NCBI GenBank assembly: GCA_040752195.1
Contig: JBFMFC010000010.1
Span: 1-64,000, forward strand
Length of the DNA: 64,000 bases
Direction of reading: 5' to 3'
DNA from: DSNY01 sp040752195
GTDB lineage: Bacteria; Pseudomonadota; Gammaproteobacteria; Burkholderiales; Burkholderiaceae_F
Shown here piece by piece: positions 30,601-39,162 of this stretch. Both the position numbers and the translations under genes were made by a program. The notes beneath the pieces were generated by a model that was not told the DNA's origin, made no database searches, and saw only the letters and a program-made list of their open reading frames with translations. The number at the start of each line of letters is the position of its first letter. Position 1 is the stretch's first letter.

Positions 30601-31298
30601 ACGAGAAGCTGCACGGTTCGGACGAATACCTGGGTGCGTTCATCGACGGCGAACTCGACGGCGGCGAGCGCGAACGCGCGCTGGCAGCGCTCGATGCCGA
30701 CGCGCAGCTCGCGCAACGGGCGTGCGAACTGCGCCGGGTCAAGGATCTCGTGCGGCACGCTTACGCCGACGTGCGCGCGCCCGGTGGCGAGCACCGATCG
30801 CCGCGCGCGCGCGCGGGGCTGGCCGCGCGCGCGGCGATCGCGAGCGCGCTGATCGTCGCCGGGGCGCTGCTCGGTTGGGGGTTGAACGATCTGACGCGGC
30901 ACGTTGCCGGCGGAACCGGCGCCGGCCAGGCGAACGCGCCGAGCGGCAACGTCGTCATTCACGTCAGCTCGGGCGACATCGGCGCGATGCGCGCGGCGCT
31001 CGAGCAGGCCGAACGGCTCGCCTCGTCGGCGACCGACGCGCCTTTGCGCGTCGAGGTGCTGGCCAACAGTTCGGGAATCGACCTGCTGGTGCAGGGTGCT
31101 TCGCCGTTCGCCGAACGCATCGAGCGAATCCGGCGCGAGCACCCGAACGTCGTCTTTCTTGCCTGCGGTCAGACGCTCGACAACCTGCAGCGGCGCAACG
31201 TCAAGGTCGTGCTGCTGCCGGACGTGAAGGTCGTGTCTTCCGCGCTCGACCAGGTGCTGCTGCGCCTGCGCGAGGGCTGGCGCTACTCGAAGGCGTAG
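30597..31298 (+). CDS. Membrane anti-sigma factor with a C-terminal DsrE-like domain
   Basis: 233 aa, GTG start. The N-terminal 60 residues resemble anti-sigma domains (YLGAFIDGELDGGERERAL) but lack the HxxxCxxC zinc motif. One membrane helix lies at about 78-97. The segment 117-232 is outside the cytoplasm if the N-terminus is inside, and reads as a DsrE-like domain: VVIHVSSGD, VEVLANSSGIDLLV, VVFLACGQTL with Cys190, VVLLPDVKVV and EGWRYSKA. These match, in order, the pieces of the secreted protein at 29406. The fusion suggests signal reception by the DsrE domain. It ends 5 bp before the convergent hydroxyacid oxidase gene. Confidence 0.82.
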   Translation: MNEKLHGSDEYLGAFIDGELDGGERERALAALDADAQLAQRACELRRVKDLVRHAYADVRAPGGEHRSPRARAGLAARAAIASALIVAGALLGWGLNDLTRHVAGGTGAGQANAPSGNVVIHVSSGDIGAMRAALEQAERLASSATDAPLRVEVLANSSGIDLLVQGASPFAERIERIRREHPNVVFLACGQTLDNLQRRNVKVVLLPDVKVVSSALDQVLLRLREGWRYSKA

Positions 31299-31303
31299 CG
31301 AAT

Positions 31304-32455
31304 CTACTGCGGATACGTTCCGGGGACGAGAATCGAGCGGTCGACCTCGCGGATGTCGCGCCGGCCGCAGAACGCCATCGTCAGATCGAGTTCCCTGGCG
31401 ATGATCTCCAGGCATTTCGTGACGCCCGCCTCGCCGAGCGCGCCGAGGCCGTAGAGGAAGGCGCGGCCGATCAGCGTGCCGCGCGCGCCGAGCGCGACCG
31501 CCTTCAACACGTCTTGGCCCGAGCGGATGCCGCTGTCGAGCCAGACCTCCATCTTCGAGCCCGCCGCGTCGACGATCGCCGGCAGCGCATCGATCGAGGC
31601 GGGCGCGCCGTCGAGCTGGCGGCCGCCGTGATTGCTGACGACGAGCGCATCGGCGCCGGTGGCCGCGGCGAGCTTCGCGTCCTCGGCGTCCATGACGCCC
31701 TTGAGGATCAGCGGGCCGCCCCAGCGCTTCTTGATCCACTCGACGTCGTTCCAGTTCAGCGTCGGGTCGAACTGCTGCGCGGTCCAGGCCGACAGCGAAC
31801 CGATGTCGTCGACCCCGCTGACGTGTCCGACGATGTTGCCGAACCGCCGCCGCCGCGTGCCCAGCATGCCGAGGCACCAGCGCGGTTTCGTCAGCATGTT
31901 CAGGACATTGCGCAGCGTCGGCCGCGGCGGCACCGCCAGGCCGTTCTTCAGGTCCTTGTGCCGTTGGCCGAGGATCTGCAGATCGAGCGTCAGCATCAGC
32001 GCCGAGCACTGCGCTGCGCGGGCGCGCTCGATCAGCCGCTCGATGAAACCGCGATCGCGCATCACGTAGAGCTGAAACCAGAACGGCCTCGTCGTGTGCG
32101 CTGCGACGTCCTCGATCGAGCAGATGCTCATGGTCGACAACGTGAACGGCACGCCGAACTTCTCGGCCGCGCGCGCGGCGAGGATCTCGCCGTCGGCGTG
32201 CTGCATGCCCGTCAGTCCGGTCGGCGCGAGCGCGACCGGCATCGCGACCTCCTGCCCGGCCATCGTGCTGCGCAGACTGCGCCCCTCCATGTTCACGGCC
32301 ACCCGCTGGCGCAGCTTGATTCGCTGGAAGCGCGACGTGTTTTCGCGGTAGGTCGTTTCCGTCCACGAGCCCGAGTCGACGTAGTCGTAGAACATCCGCG
32401 GCACGCGCCGCTGCGCGAGGACGCGCAGGTCCTCGACGTCGGTGATCACGTCCAT
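31304..32455 (-). CDS. FMN-dependent alpha-hydroxyacid oxidase/dehydrogenase (LldD-like)
   Basis: 383 aa TIM-barrel flavoenzyme that oxidises L-2-hydroxyacids such as lactate or mandelate to 2-oxoacids. N-terminal PRMFYDYVDSGSWTE, then FMN-binding LAPTGLTGM, the Lys of LILKGV near residue 250, the catalytic His of SNHGGRQLDG near 275, and LDSGIRSGQDVLKA. No signal peptide. It is the last gene of the acyl-CoA dehydrogenase-GST-oxidase set, 6 nt after the GST gene. The exact substrate cannot be read. Confidence 0.88.
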   Translation of the reverse strand: MDVITDVEDLRVLAQRRVPRMFYDYVDSGSWTETTYRENTSRFQRIKLRQRVAVNMEGRSLRSTMAGQEVAMPVALAPTGLTGMQHADGEILAARAAEKFGVPFTLSTMSICSIEDVAAHTTRPFWFQLYVMRDRGFIERLIERARAAQCSALMLTLDLQILGQRHKDLKNGLAVPPRPTLRNVLNMLTKPRWCLGMLGTRRRRFGNIVGHVSGVDDIGSLSAWTAQQFDPTLNWNDVEWIKKRWGGPLILKGVMDAEDAKLAAATGADALVVSNHGGRQLDGAPASIDALPAIVDAAGSKMEVWLDSGIRSGQDVLKAVALGARGTLIGRAFLYGLGALGEAGVTKCLEIIARELDLTMAFCGRRDIREVDRSILVPGTYPQ

Positions 32456-32461
32456 GGTTGC

Positions 32462-33151
32462 TCAGCGGCGCTCGTATTGCGGAGCGCCGAACAGCGTCTG
32501 CCGGTCTCTGTCGGTCAGCTGCGGCCGGCGCCGATCTGCGAGAACCCGGATGCCGCGCTGCACGGCCGGCCGCGCCTCGACCGCTTCGTACCAGCGCTTG
32601 ACGTTCGGGTAATCGGCGAGATCGACGCCCTGGTTCGCGTGCGAACGGGTCCACGGGTAGACCGCGATGTCGGCGATCGAGTACTCGCCGGCGAAGTAGG
32701 GCACTTCGGCGAGCCGCTTGTCCATCACGGCGTACAGGCGCTTGGCCTCGTTGGTGTAGCGGTCGATCGCGTACTGGATCTTCTCGGGCGCGTAGATGCG
32801 GAAGTGGTGCGCTTGGCCGAACATCGGGCCGACGCTGCCCATCTGGAACATCAGCCACTGCAGCGCGACGTACTTGCCGCGCACGTCGGCCGGCAGGAAC
32901 CGGCCCGTCTTGGCGGCCAGATAGATCAGGATCGCGCCGGACTCGAACAGCGAGATCGGTTTGCCGTCGGGGCCTTCGCTGTCGATGATCGCCGGAATCT
33001 TGTTGTTCGGGCTGATCCGCAGGAACTCGGACTTGAACTGGTCGCCCGCGCCGATGTCGACCGCGTGCACGCGGTACGGCAGACCGCACTCCTCGAGCAT
33101 GATGTGGATCTTGTGGCCGTTCGGCGTCGGCCACGAGTACAGGTCGATCAT
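32462..33151 (-). CDS. Glutathione S-transferase, YfcG/YghU (nu-class) type
   Basis: 229 aa. The N-terminal thioredoxin-like domain has PTPNGHKIHIMLEE, in which the Thr-Pro-Asn pattern marks the nu class; NNKIPAI and FESGAILIYLA follow, forming the glutathione site. The helical C-terminal domain contains YSIADIAVYPW. Nu-class enzymes act as disulfide-bond oxidoreductases more than as transferases. The start forms ATGA with the acyl-CoA dehydrogenase stop. Confidence 0.88.
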   Translation of the reverse strand: MIDLYSWPTPNGHKIHIMLEECGLPYRVHAVDIGAGDQFKSEFLRISPNNKIPAIIDSEGPDGKPISLFESGAILIYLAAKTGRFLPADVRGKYVALQWLMFQMGSVGPMFGQAHHFRIYAPEKIQYAIDRYTNEAKRLYAVMDKRLAEVPYFAGEYSIADIAVYPWTRSHANQGVDLADYPNVKRWYEAVEARPAVQRGIRVLADRRRPQLTDRDRQTLFGAPQYERR

Positions 33152-34392
33152 CTTGCTGTGCCTCCCTTGTCCGGCAGCGAAACGTGCCGGGCGATCTCGA
33201 TCTTGGCGATCGCGTTGCGGTGAACCTCGTCGGGACCGTCGGCCAGCCGCAGCGTTCGCGCCAGCGTGTACGCGTACGCCAGCGGGAAGTCATCGCACAT
33301 GCCGCCGCCGCCGTGCGCCTGGATCGCCCAGTCGAGCACGGTGCACGCGACGTTCGGTGCGACGACCTTGATCATCGCGATCTCCGCCTTGGCGGCCTTG
33401 TTGCCGACGGTGTCCATCATGTAAGCGGCCTTCAGCGTCAGCAGCCGCGCCTGATCGATCATGCAGCGCGCCTCGGCGATGCGTTCCTGCCAGACGGTCT
33501 GCTTGGCCACCGGCGCACCGAACGCCACGCGGTCCGCGAGCCGCCTGCACATCAGCTCGAGCGCGCGTTCGGCCAGACCGATCGAACGCATGCAATGATG
33601 GATGCGGCCCGGGCCGAGGCGGCCCTGTGCGATCTCGAAGCCGCGTCCTTCGCCGAGCAGGATGTTCGATGCCGGCACGCGCACGTCGGCGAACTCGACT
33701 TCCATGTGGCCGTGCGGCGCGTCGTCGTAGCCGAACACGGTGAGGGGTCGGATCACCTTGACGCCGGGCGTGTCGGCCGGCACCAGGATCATCGACTGCT
33801 GCGCGTGCTTGGGCGCGTCGGGGTTCGTCTTGCCCATCACGATGTAGACCTTGCAGCGCGGGTCGCCCGCACCGGAGGTCCACCACTTGCGGCCGTTGAT
33901 CACGTACTCGTCGCCGACGCGCCTCATCGACGTCTGGATGTTGGTCGCGTCGCTCGATGCGACCGCCGGTTCGGTCATCGCGAAGGCCGACCGGATCTCG
34001 CCCGCCAGCAACGGCTCGAGCCAGCGCTTCTTCTGCTCGGGCGTGCCGTAGCGTTCGATCGTCTCCATGTTGCCGGTATCGGGGGCGCTGCAGTTGAACA
34101 CCTCGGACGCCCAGGGCACGCGCCCCATGATCTCCGCCAGCGGCGCGTATTCGATGTTCTTCAGACCCGCGCCATAGTGCGAATCCGGCAGGAACAGGTT
34201 CCACAGCCCGGCCGCGCGCGCCTTCGGCTTCAGTTCCTCGACGATCCGGGTCGGCGTCCAGCGCTTTCCCTGGCGCGTGTTCTCCTCGACCTCGGCATCG
34301 AAGCGCCGCTCGTTCGGATACACGTGCTCGTCCATGAACGCGCGCACGCGCTGCTGCAGCTCGACGACCTTTGGCGAGTATTCGAAATGCAT
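33148..34392 (-). CDS. Acyl-CoA dehydrogenase, ACAD10/11-like
   Basis: 414 aa flavoenzyme. FAD and substrate motifs FAMTEPAVASSDATNI, then INGRKWWTSGAG and GRLGPGRIHHCMR are distinctive of the C-terminal dehydrogenase part of mammalian ACAD10/11 and of bacterial relatives. The C-terminal ADGPDEVHRNAIAKIE is also conserved. ACAD11-type enzymes work with an APH-fold kinase domain, and such a kinase is encoded 3 kb away at 37403. Start 34392 has GGAGG upstream. First gene of a three-gene minus-strand operon. Confidence 0.9.
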   Translation of the reverse strand: MHFEYSPKVVELQQRVRAFMDEHVYPNERRFDAEVEENTRQGKRWTPTRIVEELKPKARAAGLWNLFLPDSHYGAGLKNIEYAPLAEIMGRVPWASEVFNCSAPDTGNMETIERYGTPEQKKRWLEPLLAGEIRSAFAMTEPAVASSDATNIQTSMRRVGDEYVINGRKWWTSGAGDPRCKVYIVMGKTNPDAPKHAQQSMILVPADTPGVKVIRPLTVFGYDDAPHGHMEVEFADVRVPASNILLGEGRGFEIAQGRLGPGRIHHCMRSIGLAERALELMCRRLADRVAFGAPVAKQTVWQERIAEARCMIDQARLLTLKAAYMMDTVGNKAAKAEIAMIKVVAPNVACTVLDWAIQAHGGGGMCDDFPLAYAYTLARTLRLADGPDEVHRNAIAKIEIARHVSLPDKGGTAR

Positions 34393-34483
34393 CGTGGCCT
34401 CCGTGGCGCCGAAGCATAACGCCGTGCGATTGCCGAGCGCTTGCCGTCCGTATAGATTCCGCGGCAGGAGCGCGGAGGTCGCA

Positions 34484-35455
34484 ATGAGGGCAGTCGTCTG
34501 CAGCGAATGGGGTGGGCCGGACAAACTGCGGGTCGGCGAGCTGCCGCTGCCCGAACCGAAAGCCGGCGAGGTGCGGCTGCAGGTCCGCGCGGCCGGCGTG
34601 AACTTTCCCGACGCGCTGATCATCCAGAAGAAGTACCAGGTGCAGCCGCCGCTGCCCTTCGTGCCCGGAACCGAGGTGGCCGGCACGATCGACGCCGTCG
34701 GCGAAGGCGTGCACCTCGCGCCGGGAACGCGCGTCGTCGCGTTCGTCGGAACGGGCGGTTTCGCGGAGTACGTGTGCGTGAACGCGGCGCAGACGATCCC
34801 TCTGCCGGCGGGCGTGTCGGACGAGGTGGCAGCGGGGTTCACGATGACCTACGCGACCTCGCACCATGCACTCGCCGATCGCGCGCAACTGAAGGCCGGC
34901 GAAACGCTGCTCGTCCTCGGCGCGGCCGGCGGCGTGGGGCTGGCCGCGGTCGAGCTTGGCAAGCTGGCCGGTGCGCGCGTGATCGCCGCGGCGTCGACCG
35001 ATGAAAAGCTCGCGGCTTGCCACGCGGCGGGCGCGGATGCGCTGATCAACTACTCGACTCTCGATCTGCGCGAGTCGGTCAGGACGCTGACCGAGGGCAA
35101 AGGCGCCGATGTGGTCTACGACCCGGTCGGCGGCGGGTACACGGAGCCGGCGTTGCGCTCGCTCGCATGGCGCGGGCGGCTGCTGGTCGTCGGTTTCGCC
35201 AACGGCGAGATCCCGTCGATCCGGACCAATCTGCTGCTGCTAAAGGAAGCGTCGCTGGTCGGTGTGTATTGGGGCGAGTTCGCCAAGCGCGACCCGACAG
35301 CCAACGCGCGGATGATCGGCGAACTCATGACATGGCTCGCGCAGGGCCGGCTCAAGCCGCGCGTGTCGCACGTTTATCCGCTGCACGACACGCCGCGTGC
35401 GCTCGACGACCTGCTGCATCGGCGCGCGATCGGCAAGCTGGTGATCCGGCCGTGA
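34484..35455 (+). CDS. NADPH:quinone oxidoreductase family protein (zinc-free MDR)
   Basis: 323 aa medium-chain reductase. N-terminal MRAVVCSEWGGPDKL, then GVNFPDALIIQ, PFVPGTEVAGTI, and cofactor motif LGAAGGVGLAAVELG near residue 147. The zinc ligands of alcohol dehydrogenases are absent, so it is of the quinone oxidoreductase or enoyl-reductase type. Start has GGAGG 6 nt upstream. A weak TATAGA at 34451-34456 might be its -10. Divergent from the acyl-CoA dehydrogenase operon. Confidence 0.88.
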   Translation: MRAVVCSEWGGPDKLRVGELPLPEPKAGEVRLQVRAAGVNFPDALIIQKKYQVQPPLPFVPGTEVAGTIDAVGEGVHLAPGTRVVAFVGTGGFAEYVCVNAAQTIPLPAGVSDEVAAGFTMTYATSHHALADRAQLKAGETLLVLGAAGGVGLAAVELGKLAGARVIAAASTDEKLAACHAAGADALINYSTLDLRESVRTLTEGKGADVVYDPVGGGYTEPALRSLAWRGRLLVVGFANGEIPSIRTNLLLLKEASLVGVYWGEFAKRDPTANARMIGELMTWLAQGRLKPRVSHVYPLHDTPRALDDLLHRRAIGKLVIRP

Positions 35456-35622
35456 CGCGCGGCGGGTTCGCGCTGTCCGGCATGCGCGCGTCGGACTGCG
35501 ACGCCGCGGGGAGCGCGGCGCGCTGCGGTTGACGGACTGGGGTCGCGAGCCGCGTGCCGCGGCACGAGGACGGACCCGCGGGTGGCACGATCGAGTGCGG
35601 ATGCCGACGCGCGGCGGGTTCG
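35454..35622. repeat. Pair of 17-bp direct repeats flanking qor-GMC gap
   Basis: GACGCGCGGCGGGTTCG occurs at 35454-35470, where it overlaps the stop of the oxidoreductase gene, and at 35606-35622. The 287-bp gap (35456-35742) that holds them has no credible gene. The pair might mark a past insertion or a local duplication, or be chance in GC-rich DNA. Confidence 0.5.
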
Positions 35623-35742
35623 AGCGCCGGGGCGCGCAGCGGGAACGTCAGCGCCGGCACCGTCGTCCTGCCCGAGTCCGGCGCAACGACATCGCGAAAT
35701 GCGGCACACTGCCGCCCGCCGTAAATCCACAGGACTTCTGTC

Positions 35743-37359
35743 TTGCAGACGAGAACCTACGACTATGTGATCGTCGGCGCAGGCACGGCGGGCTGCCTGC
35801 TTGCCAACCGCCTGTCTGCCGATCCCGACGTCACCGTGCTGCTGCTCGAAGCGGGCGGCCGCGACGACTGGATCTGGATCAAGATCCCCGTCGGCTACCT
35901 GTACTGCATCGGCAACCCGCGCACCGACTGGTGCTACCGCACCGAGCCGGAACAGGGACTGAACGGCCGCTCGATCCTGTATGCGCGCGGCCGGGTGCTC
36001 GGCGGCTGCTCGTCGATCAACGCGATGATCTACATGCGCGGGCAGGCACGCGACTACGACGAGTGGGCACAGTTGACCGGCGACCCGGGTTGGCGCTGGG
36101 AGTCGGTGCTGCCGCTGTTCAGGCACCACGAGGACTTCTTTCGCGGCGCCGACGAAGCCCACGGCGCCGGCGGCGAGTGGCGCGTCGAACCGCAGCGGCT
36201 GTCGTGGGAGATTCTGGACGCGTATCGCGCAGCGATGGTCCAGGCGGGCATCCCGCAGACCGACGACTTCAACCGCGGCGACAACGAAGGCTGCGGGTTC
36301 TTTCTCGTCAATCAGACGCGCGGGGTGCGGCTGAACACGGCGCGCGCGTTTGTGCGTCCGGTGATGAACCGGCCGAATCTAACGGTGCTCACCGGAGCGC
36401 AGGCGCGGCGCTTGCGTTTCGAGGGCCGCCGCAGCGTCGGCATCGAGTTCGAGCGCGGCGGGCAGGTCGAATTCGCGGCCGCGCGCATCGAGACGATCCT
36501 CGCGTCGGGCAGCATCGGATCGCCGCAGATCCTGCAGCTGTCCGGCGTCGGCCCGGCGGACCTGCTGAAGTCGAACGGCATCGACGTCGTGCACGAGCTG
36601 CGCGGCGTCGGGGAGAACCTGCAGGACCATCTGCAACTCCGAATGGCGTTCAAGGTCGGCAATGTCGTCACGCTGAACCGGCGCGTGCACAGCCTCTTCG
36701 GCAAGGCGGCGATGGCGCTCGAGTACGCGCTGTTCCGCACGGGGCCGCTGACGATGGCGCCGAGCCAGCTCGGCGGATTCACGTGGTCTTCGCCCGAGCA
36801 CGCCACGCCCAACATCGAATTCCACGTGCAACCGCTGTCGCTCGACAAGTTCGGCGATCCGCTGCACACGTTCGACGCGTTCACCTCGAGCGTGTGCAAC
36901 CTGCGGCCGACCTCGCGCGGCCACGTGCGCATCAAGAGCGCCGATCCGCGCGCGGCGCCGGCGATCCATTGCCGCTATCTGGCGACCGACGAGGACCGCA
37001 AAGTCGCGGTCGATTCGCTGCGGCTCGCGCGGCGCATCGCGGCGCAGCCCGCGCTCGCCCGGTATCGGCCCGAGGAGTTTCTCCCGGGACCGGCAGCGCA
37101 GTCCCACGAAGATCTGGCGCGCGCCGCGGGCGACATCGGCACGACGATCTTCCACCCGGTCGGCACTTGCAAGATGGGGCGTGCCGACGACCCGCTCGCG
37201 GTCGTCGATTCACGGCTGCGCGTGCGCGGCGTGGCGGCCCTGCGAGTCGTCGATGCCTCGGTCATGCCGACGATCACGTCGGGCAATACCAATTCACCGA
37301 CCCTGATGATCGCCGAGCGCGCTGCGAAGCTGATCCGCGAGGATCGGCGCGCGGCGTAA
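35743..37359 (+). CDS. GMC-family FAD oxidoreductase (choline dehydrogenase-like)
   Basis: 538 aa. N-terminal FAD motif YVIVGAGTAGCLLANRL and LLEAGGRD, GMC signature near residue 85 (GRVLGGCSSINAM), second signature GSIGSPQILQLSGVGP near 255. The C-terminal active-site pair is His in TIFHPVGTCKMG and Asn in SGNTNSPTLMIAERA. It oxidises an alcohol, of unknown identity. The start is TTG at 35743 with AGGA about 8 nt upstream; no ATG lies nearby. Single-gene unit facing the kinase gene. Confidence 0.9.
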   Translation: MQTRTYDYVIVGAGTAGCLLANRLSADPDVTVLLLEAGGRDDWIWIKIPVGYLYCIGNPRTDWCYRTEPEQGLNGRSILYARGRVLGGCSSINAMIYMRGQARDYDEWAQLTGDPGWRWESVLPLFRHHEDFFRGADEAHGAGGEWRVEPQRLSWEILDAYRAAMVQAGIPQTDDFNRGDNEGCGFFLVNQTRGVRLNTARAFVRPVMNRPNLTVLTGAQARRLRFEGRRSVGIEFERGGQVEFAAARIETILASGSIGSPQILQLSGVGPADLLKSNGIDVVHELRGVGENLQDHLQLRMAFKVGNVVTLNRRVHSLFGKAAMALEYALFRTGPLTMAPSQLGGFTWSSPEHATPNIEFHVQPLSLDKFGDPLHTFDAFTSSVCNLRPTSRGHVRIKSADPRAAPAIHCRYLATDEDRKVAVDSLRLARRIAAQPALARYRPEEFLPGPAAQSHEDLARAAGDIGTTIFHPVGTCKMGRADDPLAVVDSRLRVRGVAALRVVDASVMPTITSGNTNSPTLMIAERAAKLIREDRRAA

Positions 37360-37402
37360 GGTGGTCCCCCCTTTGTAGAGGGGGTAGATGCAACTGCGCG
37401 CG

Positions 37403-38446
37403 CTACGCCTGCTGCGCGTACTTCCAACCGAGCTCGGCGAGCGCCTTCGCGTTCGCGCCGGCGTGCTTGGCGTTATCGCTCGACGCGAGCCCCTCCGTGT
37501 AGCGCTTGTAGACGCCCTGCAGGATCGCGGCGATGCGAAAGAGGTTGTACGCGAGATAGAAGTTCCAGTGTTCGATGCCGGCGCGTCCGGTGCGCTCGCA
37601 GTAGCGGCGGATGTATTCGGTTTCGCTCGGAATCCCCAGCGCCGCAAGGTCGAGCCCGGCGATGCCGCGAAATGCTCCCGGCGGAATGTGCCAGCTCATG
37701 CAGTGATAGCTGAAGTCCGCCAGCGGATGGCCGAGCGTGGACAGTTCCCAGTCGAGGATCGCCACGATGCGCGGCTCGGTCGGATGAAAGATCAGGTTGT
37801 CCATCCGGTAGTCACCGTGCACGACCGCCGTTTCGTCGCCCGGCGGAATGTGCTGCGGCAGCCACTCGATCAGCCGGTTCATCGCCTCGATCGTCTCGGT
37901 CTGGCTCGCCTGGTACTGCTTGCTCCAGCGGCCGATTTGGCGTGCGAAGTAGTTTCCGGCCTTGCCGAAGTCCGAAAGGCCGGCACGCTCGACGTCGACC
38001 CTGTGCAACTGGGCGATCACGCGGTTCATTTCGTCGTAGATCGCAGCGCGCTCGGCCAAATTCGACTGCGGCAGCGATTGCTCCCAGAAGATGCGGCCCG
38101 CGACGTGCTCCATCACGAAGAACGCGCGGCCGATCACACTTTCGTCCTCGCACAGTATGTGCACCTGCGGAACCGGAATGCCTTGCGCGCGCAGTGCGCG
38201 CATCACGCGGAACTCCCGCTCGATCGCGTGCGCCGATGGAAGCAGCTTGGCCACGGGCCCGGGTTTGCTGCGCATCACGTACTTCGCCGCAGGCGTGCTC
38301 AGCAGGTAAGTCGGGTTCGACTGCCCGCCATGGAACTGCTTGACCTCGAGCGGTCCGGAAAACGCGGGCAGATTCGCGGCCAGGTAAGCGGCGAGCGGCT
38401 CGACGTCGAAGCGGTGGCGTTCGGTGACTTCTCCGAGCTGGCTCAT
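37403..38446 (-). CDS. APH-fold kinase, ACAD10/11 N-terminal or LvaA-like
   Basis: 347 aa aminoglycoside-phosphotransferase fold. Nucleotide loop GGQSNPTYLL at about 41-50; catalytic loop VVHGDYRMDNLIFHP near 208 and metal-binding ILDWELSTLGHPLAD near 231. In mammals this domain is joined to an acyl-CoA dehydrogenase (ACAD10/11); in Pseudomonas putida LvaA a similar kinase phosphorylates 4-hydroxyacyl-CoA. An antibiotic-resistance role is unlikely given this lineage. Start overlaps the upstream phosphatase stop (ATGA). Confidence 0.85.
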   Translation of the reverse strand: MSQLGEVTERHRFDVEPLAAYLAANLPAFSGPLEVKQFHGGQSNPTYLLSTPAAKYVMRSKPGPVAKLLPSAHAIEREFRVMRALRAQGIPVPQVHILCEDESVIGRAFFVMEHVAGRIFWEQSLPQSNLAERAAIYDEMNRVIAQLHRVDVERAGLSDFGKAGNYFARQIGRWSKQYQASQTETIEAMNRLIEWLPQHIPPGDETAVVHGDYRMDNLIFHPTEPRIVAILDWELSTLGHPLADFSYHCMSWHIPPGAFRGIAGLDLAALGIPSETEYIRRYCERTGRAGIEHWNFYLAYNLFRIAAILQGVYKRYTEGLASSDNAKHAGANAKALAELGWKYAQQA

Positions 38447-39162
38447 GTGGGCTCCGATTCGTCGCGTGTGCGCGACTTCAGGTACTTCTGCAATAGCTCT
38501 TCCATCGTCGACAACCGCGTTGCCGTGCGCAAGGTGTCGATCGCGCAGAAGTTGACGACGCGGACCACGCTCTTCGCAGGCGTCGGCCCGACGTCGATGA
38601 CGTTCAGGCAGCCGGCGTCCTGCGCAAGTCCGCCGAGAAAGACGTGCTGCCCGGTGAGGAACCACGACAGCACCGCCCGATTGACGCCGCCGTGCGCGAC
38701 CAGCAACGCGGTGTCCCAGCCGCCGTCGGAAAGCAGCCGCTGCAGCGCCGGCAGCGTGCGGTCGAGCAGTTCGCCGATCGTTTCGCCGCCGAGAAAGCGC
38801 GTGTCGCGCGGCACCGCGCCTTCGAACGCGGCGAGGAAAGCATCGCGCAGCGCGTCGTCGCGGATCGCCGAAAGCCGTCCGCCGCGGATCTCTTGCAGAT
38901 CCGGCCAGTGCTCGACCGGCGCATCGATTCGGGCCGCCTCGACCACGTGCAGCGCGGTTTCGCGCGTTCGCCGCAACCCGCTCGTGACGACGCGGTCGAT
39001 CGCGATGGCGTTGGTGGCGAGCGCCTCGCCCATCGCGCGGGCCTGCGCCACGCCCTGCGCGGTCAACGGAACATCGTCGGGCGGGTAGGGGCGCCCGTCG
39101 GCGTCGAAGTACTCGACCGACCCATGGCGCATCAGCAGCAGCCGGCGTCGCTCGACGTTCAT
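38443..39162 (-). CDS. Histidine phosphatase (phosphoglycerate mutase-like)
   Basis: 239 aa. The RHG motif LLLMRHGSVEYF is at residues 9-20, with catalytic His13. A second basic motif is TSGLRRTRETA near 60, and the second catalytic His is in LLVAHGGVNRAVL near 155. It belongs to the phosphatase side of the family, as the mutase-specific insert is missing. ATGA overlaps join it to the kinase downstream and the CoA-transferase upstream, so kinase and phosphatase are made together. Confidence 0.88.
   Translation of the reverse strand: MNVERRRLLLMRHGSVEYFDADGRPYPPDDVPLTAQGVAQARAMGEALATNAIAIDRVVTSGLRRTRETALHVVEAARIDAPVEHWPDLQEIRGGRLSAIRDDALRDAFLAAFEGAVPRDTRFLGGETIGELLDRTLPALQRLLSDGGWDTALLVAHGGVNRAVLSWFLTGQHVFLGGLAQDAGCLNVIDVGPTPAKSVVRVVNFCAIDTLRTATRLSTMEELLQKYLKSRTRDESEPT

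Noticed and set aside
30453..33293. Minus-strand open frame of 946 codons
   Set aside because: It crosses the sigma/anti-sigma genes and runs in the wrong frame of the oxidase and GST genes; it has no coherent protein family.
37374..37391. CCCCCT/AGGGGG hairpin after the GMC gene
   Set aside because: Only 6 bp with no T run on either strand; too weak to call a terminator.
37403..38446. Aminoglycoside resistance gene
   Set aside because: The fold is shared, but the sequence and neighbours match acyl-CoA-linked APH kinases of ACAD10/11 or LvaA type.
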